This document shows, in pieces, positions 1 through 9,073 of a stretch of DNA of 64,000 nt (its first letter is position 1; every line of letters begins with the position of its first letter). Made by a program: the position numbers and the translations under genes. The stretch spans positions 806,001 to 870,000 of the forward strand of contig NZ_JAPEPO010000001.1 of the NCBI RefSeq assembly GCF_026340095.1, in the 5' to 3' direction. Origin of the DNA: Streptomyces sp. NBC_01446 (GTDB lineage Bacteria; Actinomycetota; Actinomycetes; Streptomycetales; Streptomycetaceae). The notes below the pieces were generated by a model. The model had not been told where the DNA came from, did not search any database, and saw only the letters and a list, made by a program, of their open reading frames with translations.

Positions 1-815
1 GTCGAGAGGAAGTCGACCGGGAGTTTGCGCTTCGCGCACCAGTCGATGAAGTCCTCGATCCACACCGGGCGCCAGTCGAGAGCGTCCACGTCGGACGCGC
101 CGGCCGTCTCGTGCATCGCCGAGCGGTCCTCGACTTCGCCCTTGTAGCGGTCGTCGGGCACGAAGACGCTCGTTGAGGGCCCGCCCACCTTCAATTCGGG
201 ATCGATCTTCTTGATCGCCGTCACAGTGTGTTCGTAGAGTTCGAAGTACTCCGTCTTCGTTCCCGTCCAAAAATGCGGAACCAGGTTCGGTTCGTTCCAC
301 ACCTCGAATCGCCATTCGCGCACCTCCTCGAGACCGTACCGGTCGATCCAGTGTTCGACCGAACGCGTCACCAGCTCAACCCAGCGCGCCATGTCCTTGG
401 GCGGGCTGCAGTGAGCACCCCACCAGAACACCGTCTCGTGTGCCGTCGCCAACTCGCGTGGCATGAACCCCAGCTCAACGAAGGGGCGGGCGCCGGACTC
501 CAGGATGAAGTCGAACACCTTGTCGATGTAGCTGAAGGTGTACACCGGGGAGGGGAGGGGTGTGTTCGGGCCGAACCCGTGACCATAGCTCTCCCGGTAC
601 ACGAACATGTCGTCGTGGAAGATGCCGTGGAAGCGGATGTAACGGAATCCGCAGGCGTCGACAGCCTCGCCGAACTGCTGTTGCCAGTCTGCGCGCAATG
701 CCTCATTCGCTCGTCCGGCGCCGACGCACTCCGCCCAGATGTGCGGGAGCGCGCTCTCGTCGCGCAGGTCGCCGTCGATCCGGAACCGAGGTTCGCTCAG
801 GGCGTCGTTTGTCAT
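1..815 (-). CDS. GH39-type glycosidase (beta-xylosidase-like), 3' part outside window
   Basis: The reading frame starts at an ATG at 815 and runs off the left edge, so only the first 271 residues are seen. Residues 169-178 contain WRFEVWNEPN, the clan GH-A/GH39 signature in which Glu175 would be the acid/base; the upstream barrel segments (YIRFHGIFHDDM, PFVELGFMP) fit GH39 beta-xylosidases or iduronidase-like enzymes. There is no signal peptide, so it should act in the cytoplasm on imported oligosaccharides. It is the last gene of an operon after an ABC binding protein and two permeases, 85 bases behind the second permease, which fits import followed by intracellular cleavage of a xylo-oligosaccharide-like substrate. 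The nucleophile region lies outside the window. Substrate is inferred. Confidence 0.85.
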   Translation of the reverse strand, partial: MTNDALSEPRFRIDGDLRDESALPHIWAECVGAGRANEALRADWQQQFGEAVDACGFRYIRFHGIFHDDMFVYRESYGHGFGPNTPLPSPVYTFSYIDKVFDFILESGARPFVELGFMPRELATAHETVFWWGAHCSPPKDMARWVELVTRSVEHWIDRYGLEEVREWRFEVWNEPNLVPHFWTGTKTEYFELYEHTVTAIKKIDPELKVGGPSTSVFVPDDRYKGEVEDRSAMHETAGASDVDALDWRPVWIEDFIDWCAKRKLPVDFLS

Positions 816-900
816 GGTCTCATTTCTTCGCAGAGTCGTTCATGGAAGAGGCCGACTTCGCCGCGGCGTCGACGTCCGCGCCCGTCTGAGCGCCGGGGCA

Positions 901-1854
901 TCAGCCCTTGACGGCGCCGAGCGACAGGCCCGACTGCCAATACCGCTGCAGGCTGAGGAACGCGACGATCAGCGGAATGATTGTCAGCAGCGCGGCTGTG
1001 ATCACGAGATTCTGGATGAGAGCGCCGTTCCCCGCGGTCGATCCCAGCTTGTTCCATTGATTGAGTCCGATGGTCAGTGGATACCAGTTGGGATCCTTGA
1101 GCATGATCAACGGAAGGAAGTAGTTGTTCCAGATCGATACGAACGAGAAGAGCAGGACCGTCACGCTCGCCGGTGCGAGCATCGGGAGCGCAATCTGAAC
1201 GAAGGTCCTGAATTCGCCGGCACCGTCGACCTTTGCGGCATCGAGCAGGTCCGTCGGCACGGCTTCGGCCGTGAACACCCACATCAGGTACAACCCGAAG
1301 GGGTTGATGAAACTCGGTATGAGAACGGCCCACGGGGTGTTGGTGAGGCCGAGATGCGCGAACAGCAAGAACTGTGGGATCGCCAGGGCGATGCCCGGCA
1401 CCGCGATCGATCCCAGGATGACGAAAAGGAGAACGCGCTTGCCGCTGAAGTGGAGCTTCGCCAGGGCGTATCCGCCGAGGGCCGCCAGAAACGTTGACAC
1501 GGCCGCGCCCACGACGACGTAGAGGACGGTGTTGAGCAGCCACCGGGTGAAAATCCCGTTCTGGTATCTGAACACCTCGACGATGTTGTCCCACAGGGCG
1601 AACTTGTGACCGGGCGCGAGCCCGAACGAGGACACGAAGTCGGCCTGTGACTTGGTTGCGTTGATGACCAGCCACACGAGCGGCAGCAGGCAGTACAGGG
1701 CAGACAGCCCCGTCATGACAGTGAGAGTTACGCTCTTCTTGGGGTTGTCCACGCTGTAGAGGCGACGGCGGTTGCGGGAATCACGAATCGATGCGCCGGG
1801 GGTCACGACGTGGGCTTCCCCGGATGCAGCTCGTGTGCTAGTCCTCGAACGCAT
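901..1854 (-). CDS. ABC sugar transporter permease, MalG-like
   Basis: A 317-residue inner-membrane permease of the carbohydrate uptake (CUT1) ABC class. Six hydrophobic segments follow a basic N-terminal tail, and the cytoplasmic EAA loop that contacts the ATPase is visible as [20 protein letters not shown]. It would pair with the MalF-like permease just upstream to form the channel. No ATPase gene is present; Streptomyces CUT1 systems commonly share the multitask ATPase MsiK, so that is the likely partner. The ATG at 1854 overlaps the previous gene by 17 bases; a GTG at 1806 preceded by GGGGAAG is a reasonable alternative that removes the overlap. Confidence 0.93.
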   Translation of the reverse strand: MRSRTSTRAASGEAHVVTPGASIRDSRNRRRLYSVDNPKKSVTLTVMTGLSALYCLLPLVWLVINATKSQADFVSSFGLAPGHKFALWDNIVEVFRYQNGIFTRWLLNTVLYVVVGAAVSTFLAALGGYALAKLHFSGKRVLLFVILGSIAVPGIALAIPQFLLFAHLGLTNTPWAVLIPSFINPFGLYLMWVFTAEAVPTDLLDAAKVDGAGEFRTFVQIALPMLAPASVTVLLFSFVSIWNNYFLPLIMLKDPNWYPLTIGLNQWNKLGSTAGNGALIQNLVITAALLTIIPLIVAFLSLQRYWQSGLSLGAVKG

Positions 1855-2782
1855 TCCTCAATCCTCTGATTTGGACGGCGTAGGCGACCGCGATCGTGAT
1901 CGCAGCCATGACGAGCGCGAGGGCTGCCGCATAGCCTTGCTGAGATCCGGCGAAAGCCAGGTTGTACGCGTACAGGTTGGGCGTGTAGTCGGTGGTGATG
2001 CCGCTGTTGGCCACCATTGACGGCAGGATCTGCGGCTCGCTGAAAATCTGGAACGTGCCGATGATCGAGAAGATGATCGCGATGACCAGGGAGCTTCGCA
2101 GTGCCGGTAGCTTGATTCTGCGGACCACTTGGAATTCGTTCGCCCCGTCGAGGGCCGCAGCCTCGTACAACTCACGCGGGACGGCCTTGAGCACGGCGTA
2201 GAAGATGAGCATGTTGAAGCCGGTGAACGCCCAGGTCACCATCATCCCGATGGAGATGAGCGTAGTACCGGGGGCGAAGGGGTTGAGATCCGTGCCCAAA
2301 GTGTTGTTGAGGCTGCCGAACAGGCCGTATTTGACGCCCAGCATGAATCCCCACATGAGAGTCGACACGACCGCCGGCACCGCATAGGGGAGGAAGATCG
2401 ACACCCGCATGAACTTGGCGCCGTGCAGACGCCTGGAGTCCAACGCCAGCGCCAGCGCCATGGCGAGGAGCAACATGATCGGCACCTGGACGAGCGTGAA
2501 CCAGAAGACCCGGCTCACCCCGTGCCAGAACTGCGCGTCTTGGAACAGCTTGGTGTAGTTGGCGAGCCCGCTGAACGTGTTGCCCCCGATGAGCTTCTCC
2601 TGGAAGAGGCTGAGGTAGCCGGCGTAGACGATCGGCACTATGTACACGAGGATGAACAACAGCCCGAAGGGCGCGATGAACGCCAGTCCGATCTGTTTCC
2701 CGCGCCTTTTGGCAGGTGCCTGGTGTTGCGTTGTATCTGGCGACATCACAGCGGTGACGTCGAGACGGCCTGCGTGGCCCAT
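1838..2782 (-). CDS. ABC sugar transporter permease, MalF-like
   Basis: A 314-residue permease with six predicted membrane helices and the EAA loop EAAALDGANEFQVVRRIKLP near residue 215, typical of the MalF-side subunit of CUT1 sugar importers. An AAAGGAA ribosome binding site lies before the ATG at 2782. It follows the binding-protein gene by 69 bases and overlaps the next permease, so the genes are almost certainly co-transcribed and translationally coupled. Its specificity cannot be read from the sequence; the GH39 enzyme in the same operon argues for a hemicellulose-derived oligosaccharide. Confidence 0.93.
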   Translation of the reverse strand: MGHAGRLDVTAVMSPDTTQHQAPAKRRGKQIGLAFIAPFGLLFILVYIVPIVYAGYLSLFQEKLIGGNTFSGLANYTKLFQDAQFWHGVSRVFWFTLVQVPIMLLLAMALALALDSRRLHGAKFMRVSIFLPYAVPAVVSTLMWGFMLGVKYGLFGSLNNTLGTDLNPFAPGTTLISIGMMVTWAFTGFNMLIFYAVLKAVPRELYEAAALDGANEFQVVRRIKLPALRSSLVIAIIFSIIGTFQIFSEPQILPSMVANSGITTDYTPNLYAYNLAFAGSQQGYAAALALVMAAITIAVAYAVQIRGLRNAFED

Positions 2783-2851
2783 TCGCGGTGTTCCTTTCGG
2801 TGCGTTGCCTTGCCCGGGCTCGCTTCCTCACGCAGTCCTGACGGGGAACCG

Positions 2852-4150
2852 CTAGTCCACCTCGAAACCCTGCTCGTTGCCGTACTTGATCATGCGCTGT
2901 TTCCACTCTTCGAGGATTCCCGTGAGAGAGCCCTTGCCTGTGGTGTAGAACTTCGATACGAGGTCGCCGTAGGCCGATCGGGCCCATTCGAAGAACGGCG
3001 GGTACTGCCAGCCGCTCGCGACGATCTTCGTGGCGTGGGCCAGCACGGGGCCGACCTTCTGGTCACCGAAGTACTTGTTGACCTTGTTCTGGGAGTCCGT
3101 GCTCGCCAATACCGAGGTGTTCGGCACGAAGGCGCCCGCGTCGACGCGGGAAGAGAGGCCGCCGCCGTGCGTGAAGTACTCGAGGAACTTGAACGCCGCG
3201 TCCTTGTGCCCGGCAGCGGCCGGGATACCGAAGCCGCTTCCGCCGTTCTCAGCTCCGACCTCGTCGCCCCGCTGCCACTGCGGCATCAACGCAACTCTGA
3301 AGTCACCGGCGGCCTTGGGCGCACGCTGGGGCAGTGACGAGGTCAGCCAGCCGCCCATGATCTGGGAGGCAAGAGTTCCGTCGTTGAGCGTGCGGTTCCA
3401 GTCGTCAGACCACGCCGTGACCTTGGTGTTGAGCAAGCCCTCGTCGAGCATCTTCTGCCAGAACGCCACGGCCTTGGTCGTGCCAGGCTCCGTGAAGTCG
3501 ATGTGCACCTTGGTGCCGTTCACCTTGAACGGGCGGCCGCCTGCCTGCCAGATGAGCGAGAGCAGGAAGAAGAGGTCCCCGGTGTCCTGGGCGATGTAGT
3601 GGTTGCCACCGAGCGCGCGAACCTTCTTGGCGTCCTCGTAGTACTCGTTCCACGTAGCCGGAGGTTTCTTCACACCGGCCTTTTTGAGTGTGGTCTTGTT
3701 GTAGAACATGACCGACGGACCGTAGTCAGAAGGCAGCGCGTAGACCTTGTCACCGACTGTCACATCATTCCACGCGGCCTTGGCGTAGTCCTTCTTGAGA
3801 TCCTCGGCGCCCAGTTTCCCGAGATCGTCGAGCTTGCCAGGAATGGCGAAGTAGGGCACCGCGAAGTACTCGAACATCGCGAGGTCCGGCACGCCGGAAC
3901 CGGCCTGGATTGCATTGTCGAGTGCCGTGTACTCGTCGAATGACGAGCCGGCGTTGACCACCTTGACCTTGATGTTCGGGTTCGCCGCCTCGAAACCAGG
4001 CACGGCCTTTGCGACGGTGTCGTCCCAACTCCAGACTGTGAGCTTCACCTGGTTGTTGCCGCTCTCTGCCGGCCCACTCGAGCAAGCGCCCAGTACGAGC
4101 ATCAGCGCGAGTGCCGCGGAAAAGAGCCTTGCTTTCTTGCGGAGCCTCAT
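2852..4150 (-). CDS. ABC sugar-binding lipoprotein
   Basis: An extracellular solute-binding protein of the family-1 sugar type, 432 residues from the ATG at 4150. I chose this start because GAGGAGG lies 8 bases upstream and it gives a clean lipoprotein signal peptide: basic MRLRKKAR, hydrophobic core, then the lipobox LGAC with the lipidated Cys near residue 22. Longer upstream starts would bury the signal sequence. The body carries typical features (VKLTVWSWDD strand, then PGFEAANPNIKVKVV). It is the first gene of the uptake operon and would deliver ligand to the two permeases. One palindromic operator lies 27 bases upstream of the start codon, so expression is probably LacI controlled. Confidence 0.94.
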   Translation of the reverse strand: MRLRKKARLFSAALALMLVLGACSSGPAESGNNQVKLTVWSWDDTVAKAVPGFEAANPNIKVKVVNAGSSFDEYTALDNAIQAGSGVPDLAMFEYFAVPYFAIPGKLDDLGKLGAEDLKKDYAKAAWNDVTVGDKVYALPSDYGPSVMFYNKTTLKKAGVKKPPATWNEYYEDAKKVRALGGNHYIAQDTGDLFFLLSLIWQAGGRPFKVNGTKVHIDFTEPGTTKAVAFWQKMLDEGLLNTKVTAWSDDWNRTLNDGTLASQIMGGWLTSSLPQRAPKAAGDFRVALMPQWQRGDEVGAENGGSGFGIPAAAGHKDAAFKFLEYFTHGGGLSSRVDAGAFVPNTSVLASTDSQNKVNKYFGDQKVGPVLAHATKIVASGWQYPPFFEWARSAYGDLVSKFYTTGKGSLTGILEEWKQRMIKYGNEQGFEVD

Positions 4151-4176
4151 GAGCCGCCCTCCTCTTTGAGATGGCT

Positions 4177-4189
4177 CGAAACTTTTTCG
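4177..4189. promoter_or_regulatory. Palindromic operator, copy 1 (CGAAA-N3-TTTCG)
   Basis: The 13-mer CGAAACTTTTTCG has 5-base arms CGAAA/TTTCG around a 3-base centre. It lies 27 bases before the binding-protein start and is the exact reverse complement of the copy at 4297-4309. From memory, CGAAA-N-TTTCG palindromes are known upstream of Streptomyces xylanase and bxl genes; here the spacer is three bases. Confidence 0.75.
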
Positions 4190-4296
4190 CATTACTTTCG
4201 AAGACGCGTGGGACGGTAGTCGGCGCCCTCTGCTCGCGTCAAGGACTTGAGCAGATAGACGTCGGGGGCGGCACATGTGTAACGTGAGCTTCGGTT

Positions 4297-4309
4297 CGAA
4301 AAAGTTTCG
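4297..4309. promoter_or_regulatory. Palindromic operator, copy 2 (CGAAA-N3-TTTCG)
   Basis: CGAAAAAGTTTCG, the exact inverted copy of the site at 4177-4189, 18 bases before the LacI start codon. Two identical sites in one divergent promoter region fit autoregulation of the LacI gene and repression, possibly with looping, of the uptake operon. Confidence 0.75.
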
Positions 4310-4327
4310 GACACGAACGGAGTCACG

Positions 4328-5365
4328 ATGAGTCGGCGCTCTCATTCCGAACGAGCCACCCTCGCGGATGTCGCCCGGCTGGCCGGCGTCTCGCCGGCGA
4401 CCGCCTCGAAAGTCCTCAACGGCCGCAGCGACGTGGGGGCGAACACGCGCGACCTTGTCCTTAGCGTCATCGCCGAGCTCGGTTACAAGCCGACGACGGC
4501 GCGACGGGATCTGCAGCGGGAGCGGACGCTCGTCACCGTGCTCGACATCGTCGAGTCTCCATACGCCGGGACGGTGCTCCAGGGAATCCTCGTGGCAGCG
4601 AGCGCTGCACAGACCGAGCTCCTCCTGCGCCGGCCGCCCGAAGATTGGATCGGCACCAGCCGTACAGCGGCCCGTGCCTGGATCGCGAAGCTGCTGGCGT
4701 CCGAAGTCGCCGGCATCATCGCCCTCGCCGTCGCCGTGCCCGACTCGGTGCTCCTCGTCGCGGAGGATGCAGAGCTGCCGGTGGTGACGATCGACCCGAT
4801 CGACACCACCGACTCACGTGTCGTCAGCATCGGTTCCACCAACTGGGCGGGTGGCCGCTCGGCAACCGAGCACGTCATCGGGCTGGGCCACCGCAGGATC
4901 GGCTGGATCGGCGGTCCGCTGGGTTCCACTCCCTCGGCAGAGCGCTTCCACGGGTACCAGGCCGCGCTGCACTCGGCGGGCATCACGCCGGACGGCGCGA
5001 TGATCCGCCACGACGCGTTCTCCGTCGAAGCGGGACTTCAGCACGCCCATGACATGCTGGCGCTCGACGAGCGGCCAACCGCGATCGTCGCGGGCAACGA
5101 CGAAATCGCTGTCGGGGTGCTCGCTGCGGCCAATGAACTCCCTATCACCATCCCGGGGGATCTGTCGGTCACCGGGTTCGACGACACGCCGCAAGCCCAA
5201 TGGACAACCCCCCGGCTGACGTCCGTCGGGCAGCCGCTCGTCGGCATGGGCCGGATGGCCGTCGAGACCGCGCTCGGCATGGCGAACGGCGTCCAGCCCG
5301 CCTCCCGGCACCTCCAGCTGGCGACCACCCTCAACGTCCGTGACTCCACAGGCCCGGCCACCTGA
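4328..5365 (+). CDS. LacI-family transcriptional regulator
   Basis: A 345-residue LacI/GalR repressor. Residues 10-55 form the helix-turn-helix and hinge (TLADVARLAGVSPATASKVL), followed by the periplasmic-binding-protein-like effector domain with the usual landmarks GLGHRRIGWIGGP, AIVAGNDEIAVGVL and GDLSVTGFDDTPQAQWTTP. It is divergent from the ABC/GH39 operon, and two copies of CGAAA-N3-TTTCG lie between, so it most likely represses that operon and itself until a sugar ligand binds. The position resembles BxlR next to bxlEFGA in other streptomycetes; this assignment is inferred. A remnant of a second LacI gene with a similar operator lies at 11.2-12.3 kb. Confidence 0.93.
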   Translation: MSRRSHSERATLADVARLAGVSPATASKVLNGRSDVGANTRDLVLSVIAELGYKPTTARRDLQRERTLVTVLDIVESPYAGTVLQGILVAASAAQTELLLRRPPEDWIGTSRTAARAWIAKLLASEVAGIIALAVAVPDSVLLVAEDAELPVVTIDPIDTTDSRVVSIGSTNWAGGRSATEHVIGLGHRRIGWIGGPLGSTPSAERFHGYQAALHSAGITPDGAMIRHDAFSVEAGLQHAHDMLALDERPTAIVAGNDEIAVGVLAAANELPITIPGDLSVTGFDDTPQAQWTTPRLTSVGQPLVGMGRMAVETALGMANGVQPASRHLQLATTLNVRDSTGPAT

Positions 5366-5520
5366 CCTGCTCCGCCCCACCTCGGATATCCACCGCGTAG
5401 TGGTGACCACATGACCGGAAGCCATGTCCATGGTCTCCTGAAGAGGCGCCGCCCTGTGGGCCCGGCTCGATGCCGGCCTGGTGCATCAGGACGGCTCGAC
5501 GCGGGCGGCGCCGCGAGGTG

Positions 5521-7938
5521 TCAGAGCGGCGTGATCACATACTCCCCCCCTGCCTTGGTCTCGAACACGGCGACGGTGCTTTCGGGGCGCTTCACTTCTC
5601 TCTCAGCGCCGCCCGTTGAGTGCACGGTGACCGGTGCGGCGGTGCGCAGTCGGACGGTGCCGCTCTGGCGCGCAGCCAGGTGGGCGTGGGTCATCGCGCC
5701 GTCGCGCCAGGAGACGCTGACGGTGAGGCCGCCGCGGGCGAGGAGGCCGGTGACCCGGCCCTCGGGGAGCTGCGACGGCAGGGCGGGAAGCAGGTGGACC
5801 TCACCGGTGTGGGACTGGAGCAGCCATTCGGTCACGCCCGCGGTGGCGCCGAAGTTGCCGTCGATCTGGAACGGCGGGTGCAGGTCGAACAGGTTCGGGG
5901 CAGTGTGGTCGGGGGTGAGCAGGTCGGTGAGGAGCTTGTAGGAGCGGGCGCCTTCCTCCGCTCGCGCCCAAAAATTGATCTTCCAGGCGAGGGACCAGCC
6001 GGTGCCGTCGTCCTCACGCATCTCCAGAGTCTTCAGAGCGGCCTGGAAGAGTTCCGGGGTGTTGCGCTTGGTGATCTGGTTGCTGGGATGCAGGCCGTAC
6101 AGGTGGGAGATGTGGCGGTGCTGCTGTTCGGGCGCGCCCCCGTCCCAGTCCTGCTGCCACTCCTGCAACTGCCCCAGTGCGCCGATCTTCATGGGCGGCA
6201 GTTGGGCGCGGGCCTGGCGCACCCGGTCGGCGTACGGGCTGGTGGTGCCGAGCGCGTCGCAGGCGGCGAGGTAGCCGTCGAAGAGGTCGCGCAGGATCTG
6301 GTTGTCCATCGTCGGGCCCGCACATGCGGACACGTCGGAGTGGTGGGCGTTCTCGGGCGAGACGGACGGACAGGTCACAAGATGCCCGCTGGTGGGGTCT
6401 TGGACGAGCGAGTCGAGGAAGAAGCGGACCGCCCCTTCCACCACGGGCAGTCGGCGACGCAGGGCCGCGCTGTCTCCGGTGAAGCGGTAGTGCTCCCATA
6501 CGGAGGTGGCCAGCCAGGCGCCACCGGTGGGCCACATCCCCCAGAAGGCTCCGTCCACGGGCGCGGTGCCGCGCCAGGCGTCGGTGTTGTGATGGGCGAC
6601 CCAGCCGTCGGCTCCGTACTGCACCCTGGCGGTCTTCTGTCCGGCCTGGGCGAGGTCGTCGAGCAGGGCGAAGATCGGCTCCCAGCACTCCAGGAGGTTG
6701 GTGGTGGGCGCGGGCCAGTAGTTCATCTCCGTGTTGATGTTGATCGTGTACTTGGAGTCCCAGGGCGGGGACAGCTCGTCGTTCCAGATGCCCTGCAGGT
6801 TGGTCGGCTGGGTACCGGGCCGGGACGAGGAGATGAGTAGATAGCGGCCGAACTGGTAGTGCAGGGCCACCAGTTGCGGGTCATCGGCCTGAGAGAAGGC
6901 GGCCACTCGCCGATCGGTCGATGCCTCCGCCGCCTCCGTGGTGCCGAGGTCGAGCGTGACCCGGCGGAAGAGTGCGCGGTGGTCGCGCACGTGCCGGGAG
7001 CGCAACTGCCCGTACGGGGTGTCGGCGGCGGCGTTCAGTGGGCGCTCGGCGCGGGCGCGGTGGTCGCCGGAGGCGTCCCGGTAGTCGTTGTAGCTGGTGC
7101 CGACGGACACCAGCAGGGTCACCGCGTCGGCCCCGTCCACGGCGAGCGTGCCGTTTTCGCTGCGCACGGTGCCCCCTTCGGCGCGGGCACGGACCAGGGC
7201 GCGGAAGCGGACCCGGCCGGTGACGCCCTCACGTGTCTGCCCGGTCCCCTCCAGCGCGGCGGTGATCCGGTCCGGGGAGGATGTCTGAGCCTGCTGGGGA
7301 CTGTCGAAGGCGGCGGTGAACGACAGGGCACCGGGGGTATCCGCGGTCAGCCGGACCACGATCACCTGGTCGGCATGGCCGGCGAACGCCTCGCGACGGT
7401 ATGCCACTCCGTCGCGGACGTACGTCGTGGTCGCCACGGCTGTGTCCAGGTCCAACTCGCGTCGGTAGGAGCTGTCTTCACCTGTGCCTGGAAACGTCAG
7501 GCGCAGGTTGCCGACTGTCTGGTACATCAGCTCCCCGACTGGGATGCCCAGGAAGGTGGAGTTGATCAGGTCCTGGGCGGAGTTCCACTCGCCGGCGAAG
7601 ACCCGGCGGCGGATCTCGGGGAGGTTTGCCAAACCCTGAGGGTTGGCGGGTTCGTAGGGGCCTCCCGCCCACAGGGTGTCTTCATTGAGTTGGAGCTGCT
7701 CGGTGTCCACTCCGCCGAACACCATCGCGCCGAGGCGGCCGTTGCCGAGCGGCAACGCCTCCAGCCACTGGCCGGCGGGCTTGTCGTACCACAGGGCGAG
7801 GCGGGAGGCCTCCGGGGCGGTGGCCTCCTCCGCTTCTGATGAGGTCCCCGGCGCCGCGGCCGCCACAGCGGGCGGGAGGCCGACGGCGAGTGCGGTGGAC
7901 GTGGCTGCGGAGGCGACGAGAAAGTCTCTTCGTTCCAT
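5521..7938 (-). CDS. GH95 family glycosidase, probable exported alpha-L-fucosidase
   Basis: An 805-residue protein from the ATG at 7938, preceded by AAAGGCAG. The N-terminus MERRDFLVASAATSTAL is a Tat signal (RR motif, Ala-rich core), so a folded enzyme is exported. GH95 landmarks follow in order: LWYDKPAGQWLEALPLGNG with GAMVFGG near the mature start, INTEMNYWPA, SPENAHHSD, GWSLAWKINFWARAEEG, HISHLYGLHPSNQI, and a C-terminal beta domain beginning IDGNFGATAGVTEWLLQSH. GH95 enzymes mostly remove alpha-1,2-L-fucose (some act on L-galactose) from xyloglucan, pectin or glycans. Length matches the family. It has its own promoter region downstream of the LacI gene; pairing with the hemicellulose genes around it suggests plant cell wall use. 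Confidence 0.9.
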   Translation of the reverse strand: MERRDFLVASAATSTALAVGLPPAVAAAAPGTSSEAEEATAPEASRLALWYDKPAGQWLEALPLGNGRLGAMVFGGVDTEQLQLNEDTLWAGGPYEPANPQGLANLPEIRRRVFAGEWNSAQDLINSTFLGIPVGELMYQTVGNLRLTFPGTGEDSSYRRELDLDTAVATTTYVRDGVAYRREAFAGHADQVIVVRLTADTPGALSFTAAFDSPQQAQTSSPDRITAALEGTGQTREGVTGRVRFRALVRARAEGGTVRSENGTLAVDGADAVTLLVSVGTSYNDYRDASGDHRARAERPLNAAADTPYGQLRSRHVRDHRALFRRVTLDLGTTEAAEASTDRRVAAFSQADDPQLVALHYQFGRYLLISSSRPGTQPTNLQGIWNDELSPPWDSKYTININTEMNYWPAPTTNLLECWEPIFALLDDLAQAGQKTARVQYGADGWVAHHNTDAWRGTAPVDGAFWGMWPTGGAWLATSVWEHYRFTGDSAALRRRLPVVEGAVRFFLDSLVQDPTSGHLVTCPSVSPENAHHSDVSACAGPTMDNQILRDLFDGYLAACDALGTTSPYADRVRQARAQLPPMKIGALGQLQEWQQDWDGGAPEQQHRHISHLYGLHPSNQITKRNTPELFQAALKTLEMREDDGTGWSLAWKINFWARAEEGARSYKLLTDLLTPDHTAPNLFDLHPPFQIDGNFGATAGVTEWLLQSHTGEVHLLPALPSQLPEGRVTGLLARGGLTVSVSWRDGAMTHAHLAARQSGTVRLRTAAPVTVHSTGGAEREVKRPESTVAVFETKAGGEYVITPL

Positions 7939-8056
7939 GGGAATGTCTGCCTTTCGATCGCGGGTTGGGTCGGTCGTTCGGGTGTGGTGCAACTCGGGGG
8001 ACGCGCACGTGGCTTCACGTGGGCCGTTCTGCCGTACCGGTCCTTCCGGTGAGAGT

Positions 8057-8880
8057 TCACCTCGCCGGTTCGAAGGTCGGCGTCCCGACCGTGGGCACCG
8101 CCACCTGATACGGCGTGGTCAGCCGGGCGCGGGCGGCAGCGAAGGGGGAGCGGCTGCCGGGGGTGCGGGACAGCGCGAGGGCGCTGAGGGTGATCGCGCC
8201 GTTGAGGGAGCCGATCCACTGTGCGGGGACACCTCCGAGGGTGAAGGAACAGCGGCAGAATGCCGGTGAACGCGCCGAACACGGTGCCCCTGCCGCAGTT
8301 GAGGCTGATATCGCCGATGACCGCGGCGGCGAACACGGTGAAGACGTAGCCGCTGCCCTGGGCGGAGAGCACCGAGGCGAGGCGTCCCGAGAGCAGCAGG
8401 CCGCTCAGCGCGGCGAGGACGCTCGCGGTGACGATGACGATGACGATGACGATCCACAGCACCCGGTCGGCGCGAATGCCGGCCGCTTTCGCCCCGTCGA
8501 CGTTGCCGCCGATCGCGTAGAGGGAGCGACCGAAGCTGGTGAAGCCGAACACCACCATCACGATGGCGAACAGGATCAGGCAGATCCACACCGAGGCAGG
8601 CATGCCCAGCCATTGGGCGGTGCGGAGGTAGAGGCATCGAGGCGGGTTCATTGAAGAAGGTCTGGCCGCCGGAGACGCCCGTCAGGATGCCGCGCAGCAC
8701 AATCAGCATGCCCAGCGTGACAATGAAGCCGTTGAGCCCGAACCGGATGATGTACAGGGCGTTCACCGCCCCGATCAGTAGACCGGCCGTCAGGGTGATA
8801 GGGATGGACCAGCTGGCGGGCAGCAGTCCGATCCCATGCGCCGCGCCCGCCGTGAGCGGGTTGGTCGGCGTCGTCCCAGG
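8057..8880 (-). pseudogene. Broken RbsC/XylH-type sugar ABC permease
   Basis: Conserved ribose/xylose-class permease sequence is spread over several minus-strand frames. One frame holds SIPITLTAGLLIGAVNALYI and NGFIVTLGMLIVLRGILTG; another holds MVVFGFTSFGRSLYAIGGN and AAVIGDISLNCGRGTVFGAF; a third ends AQWIGSLNGAITLSALAL before a TGA at 8057. The N-terminal helices are missing and at least two frameshifts separate the pieces, so no functional product is expected unless the shifts are sequencing errors. Partner ATPase and binding-protein genes are absent. About 180 bases upstream (to roughly 9060) carry minus-strand coding-like sequence that I could not identify. Confidence 0.8.
8430..8453. 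repeat. Short GACGAT tandem repeat
   Basis: Four consecutive GACGAT units inside the broken permease; read on the minus strand they encode alternating Val-Ile within a membrane helix. Hexamer repeats keep the frame, so this is not itself the cause of the frameshifts. Confidence 0.7.
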
Positions 8881-9073
8881 AGGCCAAGTAGCTGTCGGTG
8901 CAGGCCTCCACGAAGGTGGTGAAGTAGCTGTCGACTGAGGGGGCCCAGTTGCGCGGCGTGCGGTCCTTCTGGCACGGCCACCAGTGCCGCCGCCCCCGGC
9001 GGAACGCAGTCGGGTCACCTGCCACAACCGCGGCACGTCGACGTAGCCGATGCCCCGCCGCGCACCCCGCCCC

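Noticed and set aside
8430..8453. GACGAT repeats as a phase-variation switch
   Set aside because: Six-base units keep the frame, so changes in copy number would not switch translation, and the gene is already broken.
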